From Microcoleus asticus IPMA8 (GTDB lineage Bacteria; Cyanobacteriota; Cyanobacteriia; Cyanobacteriales; Microcoleaceae), in assembly GCF_013179805.1 (NCBI RefSeq), contig NZ_SRRZ01000065.1, forward strand, positions 1 to 39,801: 39,801 nt of DNA. The letters run 5' to 3'. Numbering within the stretch: the first letter of the stretch is position 1; each line of letters begins with the position of its first letter. Shown here piece after piece: positions 8,056-16,654 of this stretch. Under the pieces are notes generated by a model. The model ran no database searches. It was not told where the DNA came from and saw nothing but the letters and a program-made list of their open reading frames with translations. The translations under genes were made by a program, and so were the position numbers.

Positions 8056-9300
8056 TCAGCTTAACTCGCGAAGGCGTTTTTCGAGAAAACGACGCTCTGG
8101 TTCCTGTTTCACGATCGCCAGCGCCTTTTGGTAGGATTCTCTGGCATCAGCCGTTCTGCCCAGCCGCCGACACAAATCGGCTCGCGCGGAGTGTGCCAGA
8201 TGGTAGTCTGCCAAATCGCCGCGCGCTAATATTTGGTCGATCGATTGCAGTCCCGCTAAGGGGCCATCGCGCATTGCCACTGCCACCGCCCGATTTAAGG
8301 CAACAACGGGCGACGGCTCTAATTGCACGAGCAGGTCGTATAAGCTCACAATCTGCGCCCAGTCCGTTGCAGCAGCACTCTGGGCCTCTGAATGCACGGC
8401 TGAGATCGCAGCCTGAAGCGTGTACGAACCAAACCGTCCCGATGATAGCGATTGCTGCACCAGTAACCTGCCTTCAGAAATTTGTGCTTGATTCCAGAGC
8501 GATCGATCTTGGTCTTCTAGAAGGATGAGATCGCCTGTGGAGGAAGTGCGGGCGGTGCGCCGCGATTCTTGCAGCAGCATCAGCGCCAGGAGTCCAATCA
8601 CCTCCGAGTCTGGCAACAGTTCCATTACCAGCCGTCCCAAACGGATCGCTTCGTCAGCGAGATCGGCCCGCGTCAGCGATCTGCCAGATGAGGCCGCGTA
8701 CCCTTCGTTAAACACCAGGTAGATCGTTTGAAGCACGGTGTCCAATCGATCGGGCAAATCGGTTTTCGACGGCACTTGATAAGGAATGCGTGCGTCGCGG
8801 ATCTTCGCCTTTGCCCGCACGATCCGCTGCGCCAACGTGGGGGGAGCAATTAGGAAGGCGCTGGCAATTTCCTCGGTACTGAGTCCGCAAACTTCCCGCA
8901 GCGTCAACGCCACCTGAGCTTCTGGAGATAAGGCCGGATGACAGCAAGTGAAAATCAAGCGCAGGCGATCGTCCTCAACGTCCTCGTCATCCTCGATTGT
9001 GGTGTCACTCGGATCGAGTTGTTGAGCGAGTTCTGCCAAGTGCGTATCAAAGCGGGCGCGACGGCGGATGGTGTCGATCGCTTTAAAGCGACCCGTAGAT
9101 ACAAGCCACGATCGCGGGTTAGCGGGAATGCCGTCGCGGGGCCATTGCGCTACAGCCGCAGCGAAGGCTTCGTGCATCGCCTCTTGGGCGCGATCGAAGT
9201 CACCGAGCAAGCGGATCAGTGTGGCTAAAACGCGGCGCGACTCGGATCGGTACACAGCTTCCACCTGCTGACGGATTTGATTGGCTGCTGTCTCATTCAT
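8056..9300 (-). CDS. ECF-type RNA polymerase sigma factor, ECF42-like with C-terminal extension
   Basis: From the ATG at 9300 the protein has 414 residues. Region 2 is at about 10-90 (YRSESRRVLATLIRLLGDFDRAQEAMHEAFAAA, then NPRSWLVSTGRFKAIDTIRRRAR). Region 4 is at about 120-180 (LSPEAQVALTLREVCGLSTEEIASAFLIAPPTLAQRIVRAKAKIR). About 200 further helical, TPR-like residues follow (VFNEGYAAS... and VVALNRAVAVAMRDGP). This long extension and linked DGPF genes mark group ECF42, which has no classic anti-sigma factor; the extension is thought to control activity. Longer frames upstream (to 9435) lack family similarity. The gene ends just before the IscB element. The regulon is probably the YciI/VOC/SnoaL genes downstream. 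Confidence 0.9.
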   Translation of the reverse strand: MNETAANQIRQQVEAVYRSESRRVLATLIRLLGDFDRAQEAMHEAFAAAVAQWPRDGIPANPRSWLVSTGRFKAIDTIRRRARFDTHLAELAQQLDPSDTTIEDDEDVEDDRLRLIFTCCHPALSPEAQVALTLREVCGLSTEEIASAFLIAPPTLAQRIVRAKAKIRDARIPYQVPSKTDLPDRLDTVLQTIYLVFNEGYAASSGRSLTRADLADEAIRLGRLVMELLPDSEVIGLLALMLLQESRRTARTSSTGDLILLEDQDRSLWNQAQISEGRLLVQQSLSSGRFGSYTLQAAISAVHSEAQSAAATDWAQIVSLYDLLVQLEPSPVVALNRAVAVAMRDGPLAGLQSIDQILARGDLADYHLAHSARADLCRRLGRTADARESYQKALAIVKQEPERRFLEKRLRELS

Positions 9301-9325
9301 AAAGCGTTCACAAAACAAAAATATA

Positions 9326-9892
9326 TTATCGGCCGTGCCGCAGAGTACGGTGCTCCCATTGCGCCCGTGCAATCCGCCAATCGACCTCGCTCCAACCGCG
9401 ATCGGACATCCATGATGACCCTGGGCGGGTAGCAACCACCTCTGCTCCTATCCACTCCGCCAACCGAGCGATCCGGGTATTTGCACTCACGGTAGACCCG
9501 GAGATCGCCTTCAGATCGAGTTCCGCGAACCCAAAGTCTAGCAGCGCACGCCCCACCTCGATCGCGTAGGCATATCGCCCCCAATAAGCTGGTGCCAGTT
9601 CGAGACCAAATTCCATCTCGCCTGTTTCGCAAAACTCTCCCCGCAGTCCACAGCAACCGACAAGCGCGTAAGGTTCCTGTTGTTGTACGATCGCCAGTTG
9701 GTAATTGAGTCGAGGGCGATCGCCAGCCCAGGCCTGAAACATCTCGAATAGACGTGCGGCATGGTCGGGACTAGACCGATCGGGTTCGTAAAATGTCTGG
9801 TTGCGCGGATCGGCTTGATACTCCAAGAATGGCGATCGATCGGAATCTACAAAGTCACGCAGCAAAAATCTTTTGGTTACAATCTTTATCAT
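9326..9892 (-). CDS. GNAT family N-acetyltransferase (RimJ/RimL-like)
   Basis: A 188-residue acetyltransferase of the GNAT fold. It begins TKRFLLRDFVDSDRSPFLEYQADP, the typical RimJ/RimL opening, and contains the beta-bulge strand MEFGLELAPAYWGRYAYAIEVGRAL. This last segment corresponds to motif A, which binds the pyrophosphate of acetyl-CoA, although the usual Q/RxxGxG/A pattern is only loosely kept. SANTRIARLAEWIGAE is the regular motif B region. The acceptor may be a protein N-terminus or a small molecule. It precedes the sigma-factor gene by 25 bases on the same strand and may be co-transcribed. Confidence 0.87.
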   Translation of the reverse strand: MIKIVTKRFLLRDFVDSDRSPFLEYQADPRNQTFYEPDRSSPDHAARLFEMFQAWAGDRPRLNYQLAIVQQQEPYALVGCCGLRGEFCETGEMEFGLELAPAYWGRYAYAIEVGRALLDFGFAELDLKAISGSTVSANTRIARLAEWIGAEVVATRPGSSWMSDRGWSEVDWRIARAQWEHRTLRHGR

Positions 9893-9917
9893 AACTTACA
9901 ACTTTAATTATGGGCAA

Positions 9918-11789
9918 TTAAACAAACATCATATTCTGCCAAATCTTAATAGTTTTGTCACTGCTGCCGCTAGCCAAAAACTCTCCTTCCGGGCTAAAAT
10001 TAACAGAATAAACCGAGTTATTATGACCCGCAATATTACAGATTTCTTGACCGTCTTTCACTCGCCAAATCTTGATAGTTTGATTGCTGCTGCTAGCCAA
10101 AATCTCGCCATCGGGACTAAAAGCAATAGAATCAACATACCAAGAATGTCCTGGGATAGTTAAAACTTCTTGCCAATCTTTGACCCACCAAATTTTAATA
10201 GTATTGTCATGGCTGCCGCTAGCCAAAAACTCTCCATTTGGACTAAAAGCTATGCAGCGAACGGAGTCGGTATGGTCTGTAAGTGTGCGAATTAGATTCC
10301 CATCTTTAACGCGCCAAATTTTGACTGTTCTGTCCCAACTGCTGCTAGCAATAGTTTCTCCATCAGGGCTAAAAGCAACAAAATAAACTAAATTGGTGTG
10401 ACCCCCAAGCGTGCGAATTTCTTGCCCGTCTTTGACTCGCCAAATCTTGATTGTTTGGTCCCAACTGCAGCTAGCAATAATTTCGCCATCGGGACTGAAA
10501 GCTGCGCCGTAAACTGAGTTACTGTGACCGATAAGGGTGCGGATTTCTTGTCCATCTTTCATCCGCCAAAGTTTGACAGTTTTGTCGTGGCTGCTGCTGG
10601 CTAGCATCAGCCCGTCAGGGCTGAAGGCTACTGTATAAACTGAGTTAGTATGACCTGTAAGAGTAACTATTTCATGCCCGTCTTCAACTCGCCACAGTTT
10701 GATTGTTTTGTCATCGCTGCCGCTGGCTACAACTTCTCCGTTGGGGCTGAAAGCCACAGAGTAAATTAAGTTTTTGTGACCTGTGAGGGTGTGAAGACAT
10801 TGCCAGTTATAGGTTGGCTGTTGGGGCTGGGCGGGAGTTTTTCCTGGTTTAACTAACTTGGAGTTTGTTTGAGGAATTGCTAGATCGATCGCAACTTGGG
10901 GATTAATTTCTTTTAATACTTCAACAGCCGTTTGATAGCGGCGGTTGGTAGCATTTGCAATCATTTTGTCTAAAATTTTACCTAGTTGTTCACTCACCGG
11001 GTTGTTTGCCAAATACTGTCGCCATATCCAGGCATCTTCACCTGGATCGAACAGGTCAAATGGGGAAACTTGAGTTAGCAAATACAAACAAGTTACGCCT
11101 AAACTGTACAAATCGCTGGTAAAAAATGCTTTGCCTCTAGCTTGTTCGGGGGCAATGTATTCGGGGCTGCCGATGCTGGTTCCTGTTTTGAGTAATGCTG
11201 TACCTGTGGCAATTTTTGCGGCGCCAAAGTCTACTAAGACTAATTGTTTGTCGGCGCGGCGGATAATGTTTCCTGGTTTGATGTCTCGGTGAATAACGTT
11301 GTGGGAATGGATGAAGTGAAGGACGGGTAATAAGCTATTGAGTAAGTCTTGAATTTGATTTTGTCTAAATGTGCCTTCTGTTTCTACAATTTGTGCTAAA
11401 TTTTGCCCGTCAATAAATTCTTGGACTACATATTGTCGGCTGTCTTGGATGGAATAGGCTAACAGTTCGGGAATTTGAGGGTGTTTTCCCAATTCGTCTA
11501 ATCGCATTGCTTCTTGTTCAAAAAGTTCGGCTGCTTTTTTGCTGTTGCGATTGCTTGCTGATGGGATGAGTTGGGTTTCTGCGGGTAAAAATTGTTTGAT
11601 GACGCAGCGAGGTTTTGAGGGTTTGTCTTCGTCAACGGCGAGAAAGGTTCTGCCAAAGCCACCTTGTCCGATCGCCTTTATCGCCCGGTAGCGATCGCGC
11701 AGCAGCAGTTTGGAACGGCAATTTCGACAAATTTTGGCTGCGGGAGGGTTTTGCGGCTTGGAACAATTGGGGTTTAGGCAGTAACTCAT
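9918..11789 (-). CDS. Serine/threonine protein kinase with zinc ribbon and seven WD40 repeats
   Basis: A 623-residue signalling protein typical of filamentous cyanobacteria. A short four-cysteine zinc ribbon (Cys4, 9, 21, 24) leads into a Hanks-type kinase. This has the glycine loop GQGGFG (41-46), Lys65 in CVIKQF, the catalytic loop HRDIKPGN (168-175) and DFGAAK (187-192), all intact. A linker at about 300-335 is followed by seven WD40 repeats, each with GH...AFSPDGE...S.D.TIKIWR, enough for one closed propeller. The repeats are very alike, which suggests recent internal duplication or conversion. The kinase is predicted to be active and the propeller to recruit partners; the substrate is unknown. 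The 3' end is 26 bases from the GNAT gene. Confidence 0.93.
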   Translation of the reverse strand: MSYCLNPNCSKPQNPPAAKICRNCRSKLLLRDRYRAIKAIGQGGFGRTFLAVDEDKPSKPRCVIKQFLPAETQLIPSASNRNSKKAAELFEQEAMRLDELGKHPQIPELLAYSIQDSRQYVVQEFIDGQNLAQIVETEGTFRQNQIQDLLNSLLPVLHFIHSHNVIHRDIKPGNIIRRADKQLVLVDFGAAKIATGTALLKTGTSIGSPEYIAPEQARGKAFFTSDLYSLGVTCLYLLTQVSPFDLFDPGEDAWIWRQYLANNPVSEQLGKILDKMIANATNRRYQTAVEVLKEINPQVAIDLAIPQTNSKLVKPGKTPAQPQQPTYNWQCLHTLTGHKNLIYSVAFSPNGEVVASGSDDKTIKLWRVEDGHEIVTLTGHTNSVYTVAFSPDGLMLASSSHDKTVKLWRMKDGQEIRTLIGHSNSVYGAAFSPDGEIIASCSWDQTIKIWRVKDGQEIRTLGGHTNLVYFVAFSPDGETIASSSWDRTVKIWRVKDGNLIRTLTDHTDSVRCIAFSPNGEFLASGSHDNTIKIWWVKDWQEVLTIPGHSWYVDSIAFSPDGEILASSSNQTIKIWRVKDGQEICNIAGHNNSVYSVNFSPEGEFLASGSSDKTIKIWQNMMFV

Positions 11790-11796
11790 TCGATTT

Positions 11797-11984
11797 TAGA
11801 TTTTAGATTTTAGATTGGGGATTTGGGAGTACGGATTTGAGATTTTATGTTTTTGAATATTTGCACTAGGCAGTAAATATTATACCTCTTTAGATTTTAG
11901 ATTTTAGGTTTAGGATTTGGGATTACGGATTTGAGATTTTATGTTTTTGAATATTTGCACTAGGCAGTAAACATTATACCTCTT
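11797..11984. repeat. Tandem duplication, period 94 bp, with heptanucleotide repeats
   Basis: Two copies (about 11797-11890 and 11891-11984) share GGATTTGGGA.TACGGATTTG and the block around TTTGCACTAGGCAGTAAA with only a few changes. Each starts with runs of TTTTAGA, the same heptamer that occurs elsewhere in the window. The duplication lies directly upstream of the kinase-WD40 gene and downstream of the aldo/keto reductase gene. The rest of this 320-base gap, up to 12108, contains a GGTGCGC...GCGCACC inverted repeat near 12050-12071 that may act as a terminator for the reductase gene. Confidence 0.85.
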
Positions 11985-12108
11985 GCCAGACTCTCTAAAA
12001 TTTATAAAACTTATTCTCAAAGGGGTTTTACGCGCTACTTATAGGGGTAAGGTGCGCGTGAAGGCGCACCTTACATATAGAGGTTTTGCCACTCCTAAAT
12101 TAACTATT

Positions 12109-13068
12109 TTAGAAATTCCACATAACGGGGTTATCGTCTAAACGAGCGGTGACGGTTCGCCCGATCGTGTCAATTTCTTTTAATTCCTCTTCACTCAATT
12201 TTACCTCAGCAGCTTTAGCATTTTCGGCTGCTTGTTCCCCGTCGCGCGCGCCGACAATTGCATTTGTTTGGGGCTGGGAAATCAACCAAGCTAAAGCTAA
12301 GTTGCCCAAGCTTGTCTGGTGGCGATCGGCAATTGGTCTGAGTTGATTTAATGCTGTTTGCACTCGGGCGTAATTTTCTTTGATGAACAGCTTATTTTTG
12401 GTGCGGTGATCGCCTTCTTCAAACTTGTGTTCTGGCCCGAATTTACCTGTCAATATTCCTTGAGCTAGAGATGAATAGGCAATGATTGAGATATGATTGT
12501 CCACACAATAGGACATAGCATCTTTTTCTACCCAGCGCCAAAACAGAGAATATGGCGGTTGTAAGCTGTCGATGCGTCCGTATTGGGCTGCTTCTTCTAT
12601 TTGGGCGCGGGAGAAGTTGGAAACGCCGATCGCCCGAATTTTTCCCTGTTCTTTTAACTTGTTGAGGGCGTCCATTGTTTCTGCAATTGGCACTAACTCG
12701 GAATTCCAAGTGCCGGCGGGCCAGTGGATTTGGTAAAGGTCGATATAATCGGTGTTGAGGTTTTTTAGCGATCGATCGCAGGCTTCAATTAACAAATCTG
12801 GTTTCAGGTGGTTAGCGAAAACTTTGCTAGCATAAACTACTTGCGATCGCACATCTGAAAGTGCTTGACCGATAATTTGTTCCGAATGCCCTTCTCCGTA
12901 AGCCTCAGCCGTATCAAAGGTGGTAATACCCGCCTCAAAAGCGGCGCGCATTGCTTTGAAAGTTTCAGCATCCTCAATTCCCACCCACATCCGCTTGCCA
13001 GCTTGCCAAGTCCCCATAATTATCGGGGTAATCTGAATTTGTGATGTCCCCAATTGTCGCTTTTGCAT
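12109..13068 (-). CDS. Aldo/keto reductase
   Basis: A 319-residue NADPH-dependent oxidoreductase with the TIM-barrel AKR fold. The catalytic tetrad is visible: Asp52 and Tyr57 in FDTAEAYGEGHSE, Lys82 in VVYASK, and His115 in LYQIHWPAG. GVSNFSRAQIEEA and the C-terminal cofactor segment AIVGARDGEQAAENAKA are typical. Its closest relatives are YajO/Tas-like or potassium-channel-beta-like AKRs that reduce aldehydes and quinones; the substrate is not predictable. The gene is apparently monocistronic and diverges from the DUF1802 gene with a 126-base spacer that should hold both promoters. Confidence 0.93.
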   Translation of the reverse strand: MQKRQLGTSQIQITPIIMGTWQAGKRMWVGIEDAETFKAMRAAFEAGITTFDTAEAYGEGHSEQIIGQALSDVRSQVVYASKVFANHLKPDLLIEACDRSLKNLNTDYIDLYQIHWPAGTWNSELVPIAETMDALNKLKEQGKIRAIGVSNFSRAQIEEAAQYGRIDSLQPPYSLFWRWVEKDAMSYCVDNHISIIAYSSLAQGILTGKFGPEHKFEEGDHRTKNKLFIKENYARVQTALNQLRPIADRHQTSLGNLALAWLISQPQTNAIVGARDGEQAAENAKAAEVKLSEEELKEIDTIGRTVTARLDDNPVMWNF

Positions 13069-13194
13069 ACCCTAAGTCCTGATTTAGATTTTTAGTATTC
13101 ACCCTCAAGCTATCTAATTTTAACAGAAAAAAGTTGCTGTACTTGCTTGAGAGTACCAATTTTGTTACTATTGTTAAAACCAGACTAAATTCCT

Positions 13195-13806
13195 ATGAAA
13201 TCAACTACTCGCGCACTGAAAGAATGGAATGTAGCAGTTAATGCTTTGGAACAAGGTCAAACGATTGTGCTGTTGCGGAAGGGCGGAATTCGCGAGCAAG
13301 CAGGACAGTTCAATGTCAATGACAAACAAGTTTTGCTGTATCCAACTTTTGAACACCAACAGCCTGATTTATTAAAACCGGATTTTGCGAGTCAGGTAAA
13401 AACTGTAGAATCTGGTTGGCATCCGGAAATTATTAGAATTGGCAGTTGGGCTGAGATTACCGATGTTTTTTTGGTAGCTTGGGAACCGGCAATTACTGCG
13501 CTGTTTCCTTACCATATTTGGAATGAAAAATTTGTCAGCGATCGCCTGAAATGGAAACAAAATCAGCCAATTTATATTTTATTGCTGCGGACTTATCGCC
13601 TTGCAGAAACCCGAGAAATTCCGTACATTCCTGAATACGGCGGTTGCCGTTCTTGGATCGATTTGGCAGATCCTATTTCGATCGAGGGAAGTGAAGCTGT
13701 TTTGAGCGATGGAGAGTACATTGCACGCTCAAATGAAATCCGCAATCTGATCGCGAATCCTCCCAATGCTTCTGGTTTGCAGAAAGTCACAACGCTGAAG
13801 GGTTGA
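13195..13806 (+). CDS. DUF1802 family protein
   Basis: A 203-residue protein of the DUF1802 family. It has the family start ALKEWNVAVNALEQGQTIVLLRKGGIREQ, the segment LLYPTFEHQQPDLLKP (residues about 48-63), and the conserved middle LLRTYRLAETREIPYIPEYGGCRSWIDL. The family is frequent in cyanobacteria and has no known function. No signal peptide or membrane segment is present, so it should be cytosolic. It stands alone, divergent from the aldo/keto reductase gene. Confidence 0.85.
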   Translation: MKSTTRALKEWNVAVNALEQGQTIVLLRKGGIREQAGQFNVNDKQVLLYPTFEHQQPDLLKPDFASQVKTVESGWHPEIIRIGSWAEITDVFLVAWEPAITALFPYHIWNEKFVSDRLKWKQNQPIYILLLRTYRLAETREIPYIPEYGGCRSWIDLADPISIEGSEAVLSDGEYIARSNEIRNLIANPPNASGLQKVTTLKG

Positions 13807-13869
13807 ATTTTCCGCGCATCTAACTTGTTGAAAGTAGATAGAATGTATCAACACTTCGGACAGTTTCAG

Positions 13870-13973
13870 GGCTTACGCATGAGCGCTTATTCCCGGTTTT
13901 TACTAAAATTTGCGAGGAGGAACGATAAATATAGGAAGAAACCGGGTTTCATCACTCAGCGGGGGCGTAAGCC
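13870..13973. repeat. MITE-like element with GGCTTACGC termini
   Basis: Inverted repeats GGCTTACGC at 13870-13878 and GCGTAAGCC at 13965-13973 enclose about 86 bases that include an AGAAACCGGGTTTC palindrome. The element at 15684-15796 has the same plan (ACTTAC...GTAAGT ends around CCGGGTTT motifs), so the two appear to be members of one dispersed family. The 287-base gap from 13807 to 14093 shows nothing else I can assign. Confidence 0.6.
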
Positions 13974-14093
13974 ACATGAAATGAAGCATGGGGACGCTAC
14001 AGGATGGCTGCGGTGAAAGGGCGATCGATCTTCAGAAGAAGGTTGGCTATCAGTCAGATTAAAATTTTATCTGCCAATTTTGTAGTAAGCAAT

Positions 14094-14744
14094 TTAGTCA
14101 TCATTAATAGTTTTTAATGTACTTTTCGAGAGGCGCGCTTCTACGAAACCCAGCCCAAAATCCGCAGCTAATGCCATCAAAGCTGCCGGAATTGCCCCAG
14201 CCAAAAGTAACTGATTGTTGACTGTAGCAACGCCCCGAAAAATAAATACCCCCAAGCCGCCGGCACCAATTGCAGCCGCAATGGTTGCCAGTCCTATCGC
14301 AATTACCGTGGCCACTCGCACGCCCGCCAGAATCACGCCCAGGGCCAGGGGAATTTCCACTTGCAATAACAGTTGCATATCAGTCATTCCCATGCCTCTC
14401 CCGGCTTCCGTAATCGCCGGATCGACGCCGACAATACCGGTATAAGTATTGCGGATAATAGGCAGTAAAGAATACAGAGTGAGGGCGATAATTGCCGTGT
14501 TATCGCCTATTCCACCCACTACCGGCACCGGGATTAGCAAGCCAAACAAAGCTAAACTGGGAATTGTTTGCATAATATTAGCAAATCCCAAAATGGGCTT
14601 TTTCAATTTAGGTTTTCTCGTGACTAAAATCCCGAGGGGAATCCCCAGACTAATAGCGATAAAAATTGCAACAGTTACTAAATATAAGTGTTCGGTCGCG
14701 CGCTGAACTATCTCCGCACCATACCGATTGATAAATTGCATCAT
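14094..14744 (-). CDS. Osmoprotectant (betaine/choline-type) ABC transporter permease
   Basis: A 216-residue membrane protein with about five to six hydrophobic segments and the OpuCB/ProW-type core IMQTIPSLALFGLLIPV, then the ATPase-contact loop EAGRGMGMTDMQLLLQVEIPLALGVILAGVR. It would move a quaternary amine or similar compound with the ATPase encoded upstream at 14898-15653. Two in-frame ATGs (14744 and 14741) are possible starts. No substrate-binding protein gene is near, and this protein carries no fused binding domain, so the system as seen here is incomplete. Confidence 0.88.
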   Translation of the reverse strand: MMQFINRYGAEIVQRATEHLYLVTVAIFIAISLGIPLGILVTRKPKLKKPILGFANIMQTIPSLALFGLLIPVPVVGGIGDNTAIIALTLYSLLPIIRNTYTGIVGVDPAITEAGRGMGMTDMQLLLQVEIPLALGVILAGVRVATVIAIGLATIAAAIGAGGLGVFIFRGVATVNNQLLLAGAIPAALMALAADFGLGFVEARLSKSTLKTINDD

Positions 14745-14897
14745 GTGGAAATTAGTAATTAGGGATTGACAATTGTAAATTTTGCTATAATCGAATATCT
14801 CGTAGGAGTCGGTTCGCCAATATCTTTAATTTCCCGCCATCAGCTTCAAAAACAGACCCATAGCCATAAACGAATGATGCGATCGCACATCATATTA

Positions 14898-15653
14898 TTA
14901 CCCAGTCCCGGGTAATTGCAAACATTCAAGAAATGCGCGAGCTTCTGGATGGTGAGATTTCAGAAAATCATCGGGGGATGCCAATTCAATCAACCGTCCG
15001 TCTTGCATCAAACCTATTCTAGAAGCTAACAAAAAAGCTTCTTGAATGCCGTGAGTCACAAAAATCACTGTTTTGCCCAGTTGCTGCTGCAATTGACCGA
15101 ATTCCCGCTGCAATTCCAGACGAGTAATCGGGTCTAAAGCACCAAACGGTTCATCCATTAACAATATCGGAGGGTCAGCCGCCAGTGCTCTAGCGACGCC
15201 CACCCGCTGCCGCTGTCCGCCGGATAACTGATGAGGATAGCGTTTGGCGAAGTGCTGGGGGTCGAGGTTGACTAATTCTAACAGTTTGCGGACGCGAGAT
15301 TGAATGCGATCGCCCTCCCAACCTTCTAGTTTTGGCACTAAACCGACGTTTTGCTCGACGGTAAAATGGGGAAACAAACCGATTTCTTGAATCACATAAC
15401 CAATTTTTCGGCGCAGTTGAATTGGGTTCCACTGAGTTGTCGGTTTTCCCATGACAAGAACTTCGCCGCTGCTTGGCGTTAGTAAATTGTTAATCAATTT
15501 CATGGTAGTAGTTTTGCCACTCCCGCTGCGTCCCAGCAATACTAAAACTTCTCCTTGCAGCACTTTGAAATTGAGTTTGTCTACTAAATGCCTGCGGTTG
15601 AGGCGATATGTCACGTCGAGACATTCGACAGCAACTTCATTATTGAGAGGCAT
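14898..15653 (-). CDS. Osmoprotectant-type ABC transporter ATP-binding protein
   Basis: A 251-residue ABC ATPase. Walker A is LLGRSGSGKTTTMKL (about residues 35-49), the Q-loop is GYVIQEIGLFPHFTV, the signature is LSGGQRQRVGVARAL, Walker B is PILLMDEPFGALDP and the switch is VIFVTHGIQEAF. The Q-loop region and the MKLINNLLTPSSG segment match the OpuCA/ProV branch, but the CBS domains that end many OpuCA proteins are missing. It lies 153 bases upstream of the permease gene on the same strand, so the two should form one unit. Which solute is transported cannot be told. Confidence 0.92.
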   Translation of the reverse strand: MPLNNEVAVECLDVTYRLNRRHLVDKLNFKVLQGEVLVLLGRSGSGKTTTMKLINNLLTPSSGEVLVMGKPTTQWNPIQLRRKIGYVIQEIGLFPHFTVEQNVGLVPKLEGWEGDRIQSRVRKLLELVNLDPQHFAKRYPHQLSGGQRQRVGVARALAADPPILLMDEPFGALDPITRLELQREFGQLQQQLGKTVIFVTHGIQEAFLLASRIGLMQDGRLIELASPDDFLKSHHPEARAFLECLQLPGTG

Positions 15654-15683
15654 GATTAGTTCCGGTGATTTGGGTTTTCAAGA

Positions 15684-15796
15684 ATTTTAGAACTTACAGA
15701 CAAGGTGATAGAAACCCGGTTTTTTTCTTAGATATTTTACTGCTTAACCCAAGATTTGTCAGAGAAACCGGGTTTATGAGCGTAAGTCCTAAAATT
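15684..15796. repeat. MITE-like 113-bp element with 14-bp terminal inverted repeats
   Basis: ATTTTAGAACTTAC at 15684-15697 and GTAAGTCCTAAAAT at 15783-15796 are inverted repeats with one mismatch. Inside are GAAACCCGGTTTT (about 15710) and GAAACCGGGTTT (about 15763), themselves in inverted orientation. There is no open reading frame. The structure suits a mobilisable palindromic element without its own transposase. It sits between the ATPase and NUDIX-like genes. Confidence 0.7.
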
Positions 15797-15830
15797 CAAA
15801 TTAGCGAGCATCGGGGTACAATTCCCAATT

Positions 15831-15860
15831 CTAAAATCTAAAATCTAAAATCTAAAATCG
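15831..15860. repeat. (TCTAAAA)n heptanucleotide repeat ending in TCGAT
   Basis: About four tandem TCTAAAA units end in TCGAT. On the minus strand they supply the last codons and the stop of the NUDIX-like gene. The same heptamer, in either orientation, recurs at about 11790-11815, 36157-36189, 36480-36508, 37580-37602 and 38031-38062. A related TTTTGAT run lies at 38799-38817. Short tandemly repeated heptamers of this kind are known from filamentous cyanobacteria. Confidence 0.8.
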
Positions 15861-16402
15861 ATTTGATTTTGCCATTCTAGCAGTAAGGCTCGACATTGGA
15901 GGCAAGTTAATTTTTTGAGCAAGTCGCGAATTCCGTCTGGGGTGGCAGGATATGCAGCACCGATAAGTTCGGGGCTTACTGTTGCTGTAGGGTGCAATTC
16001 TGCAACAAAACCGTAGAGTTTTTGATTGGAGAAGGAACTGTTTATTGCCCAGCCGACGGTGTTGATCGGTTCGATGCGGGCGATCGCGCTTTCTGTCACG
16101 CCTAGTTCCCTCTGAATTATAGGTGGAACAGCCTCTGCTGGCGTGGCTTCGGCTGGTACGCGACCGCCGGGAAAATCCAGGGTTGCGGATGCCACGCCGG
16201 GGCGATACATCGGTGAGGGAAACACAAATTTTTCAGCTTGAATTGTCAAGATTACAACTGAATCTGCTCTTTCTACTCGCCAATATTCTACTGTTTTTCC
16301 TTCGGTTGTTTCGAGATGTTCGGCGATTAGTTTTACCCAATGAGACTTGATTTCTACAAAGCGATCTAGAGTTTTCCACTGGGATTTGGCAGTTGGGTTC
16401 AT
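15845..16402 (-). CDS. NUDIX-like hydrolase
   Basis: From the ATG at 16402 the protein has 185 residues; an earlier frame start at 16468 adds 22 unlike residues. It resembles ADP-ribose-pyrophosphatase-like NUDIX proteins: VEYWRVERADSVVILTIQAEKFVF is the usual lead-in and LDFPGGRVP begins the NUDIX box. The box itself is degenerate. After GG it reads ...AVPPIIQRELGV, keeping RE.LG but lacking the EE pair that binds the metal. It may therefore be a non-hydrolysing or altered-specificity member. The last four codons and the stop lie inside the heptanucleotide repeat, so the C-terminus was probably reshaped by it. Confidence 0.75.
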   Translation of the reverse strand: MNPTAKSQWKTLDRFVEIKSHWVKLIAEHLETTEGKTVEYWRVERADSVVILTIQAEKFVFPSPMYRPGVASATLDFPGGRVPAEATPAEAVPPIIQRELGVTESAIARIEPINTVGWAINSSFSNQKLYGFVAELHPTATVSPELIGAAYPATPDGIRDLLKKLTCLQCRALLLEWQNQIDFRF

Positions 16403-16654
16403 GTGGGAATTTTTGAAATAAATCAGATGTTGTTTGCTATGGTAGTCTATCGTTGCCGAACCCAACAATAAAAGATCGACCTTTTCAGCTTTGAACCAGT
16501 TTTTTCCTCTCCATTGTAAATTTTTGCTACAACCCTACACATTCGCCTAGATAATTCGGTAACATAGACTACATAATCAAAGTTTATCTGCGCCTTCGCT
16601 CTGGGTTGTTTCAACCGCGCCCTGGTGCAGACTCTTAGCTAGACAGGAGTAGTT

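Noticed and set aside
8056..9435. Longer start for the sigma factor at 9435
   Set aside because: The extra 45 residues overlap the GNAT gene and show no sigma-factor similarity; ATG at 9300 fits the family start.
9297..9656. 119-residue minus-strand frame
   Set aside because: Shadow of the GNAT gene in another frame.
14765..14795. TTGACA and TATAAT boxes
   Set aside because: Spacing is only 14 bases and they point at no plus-strand gene.
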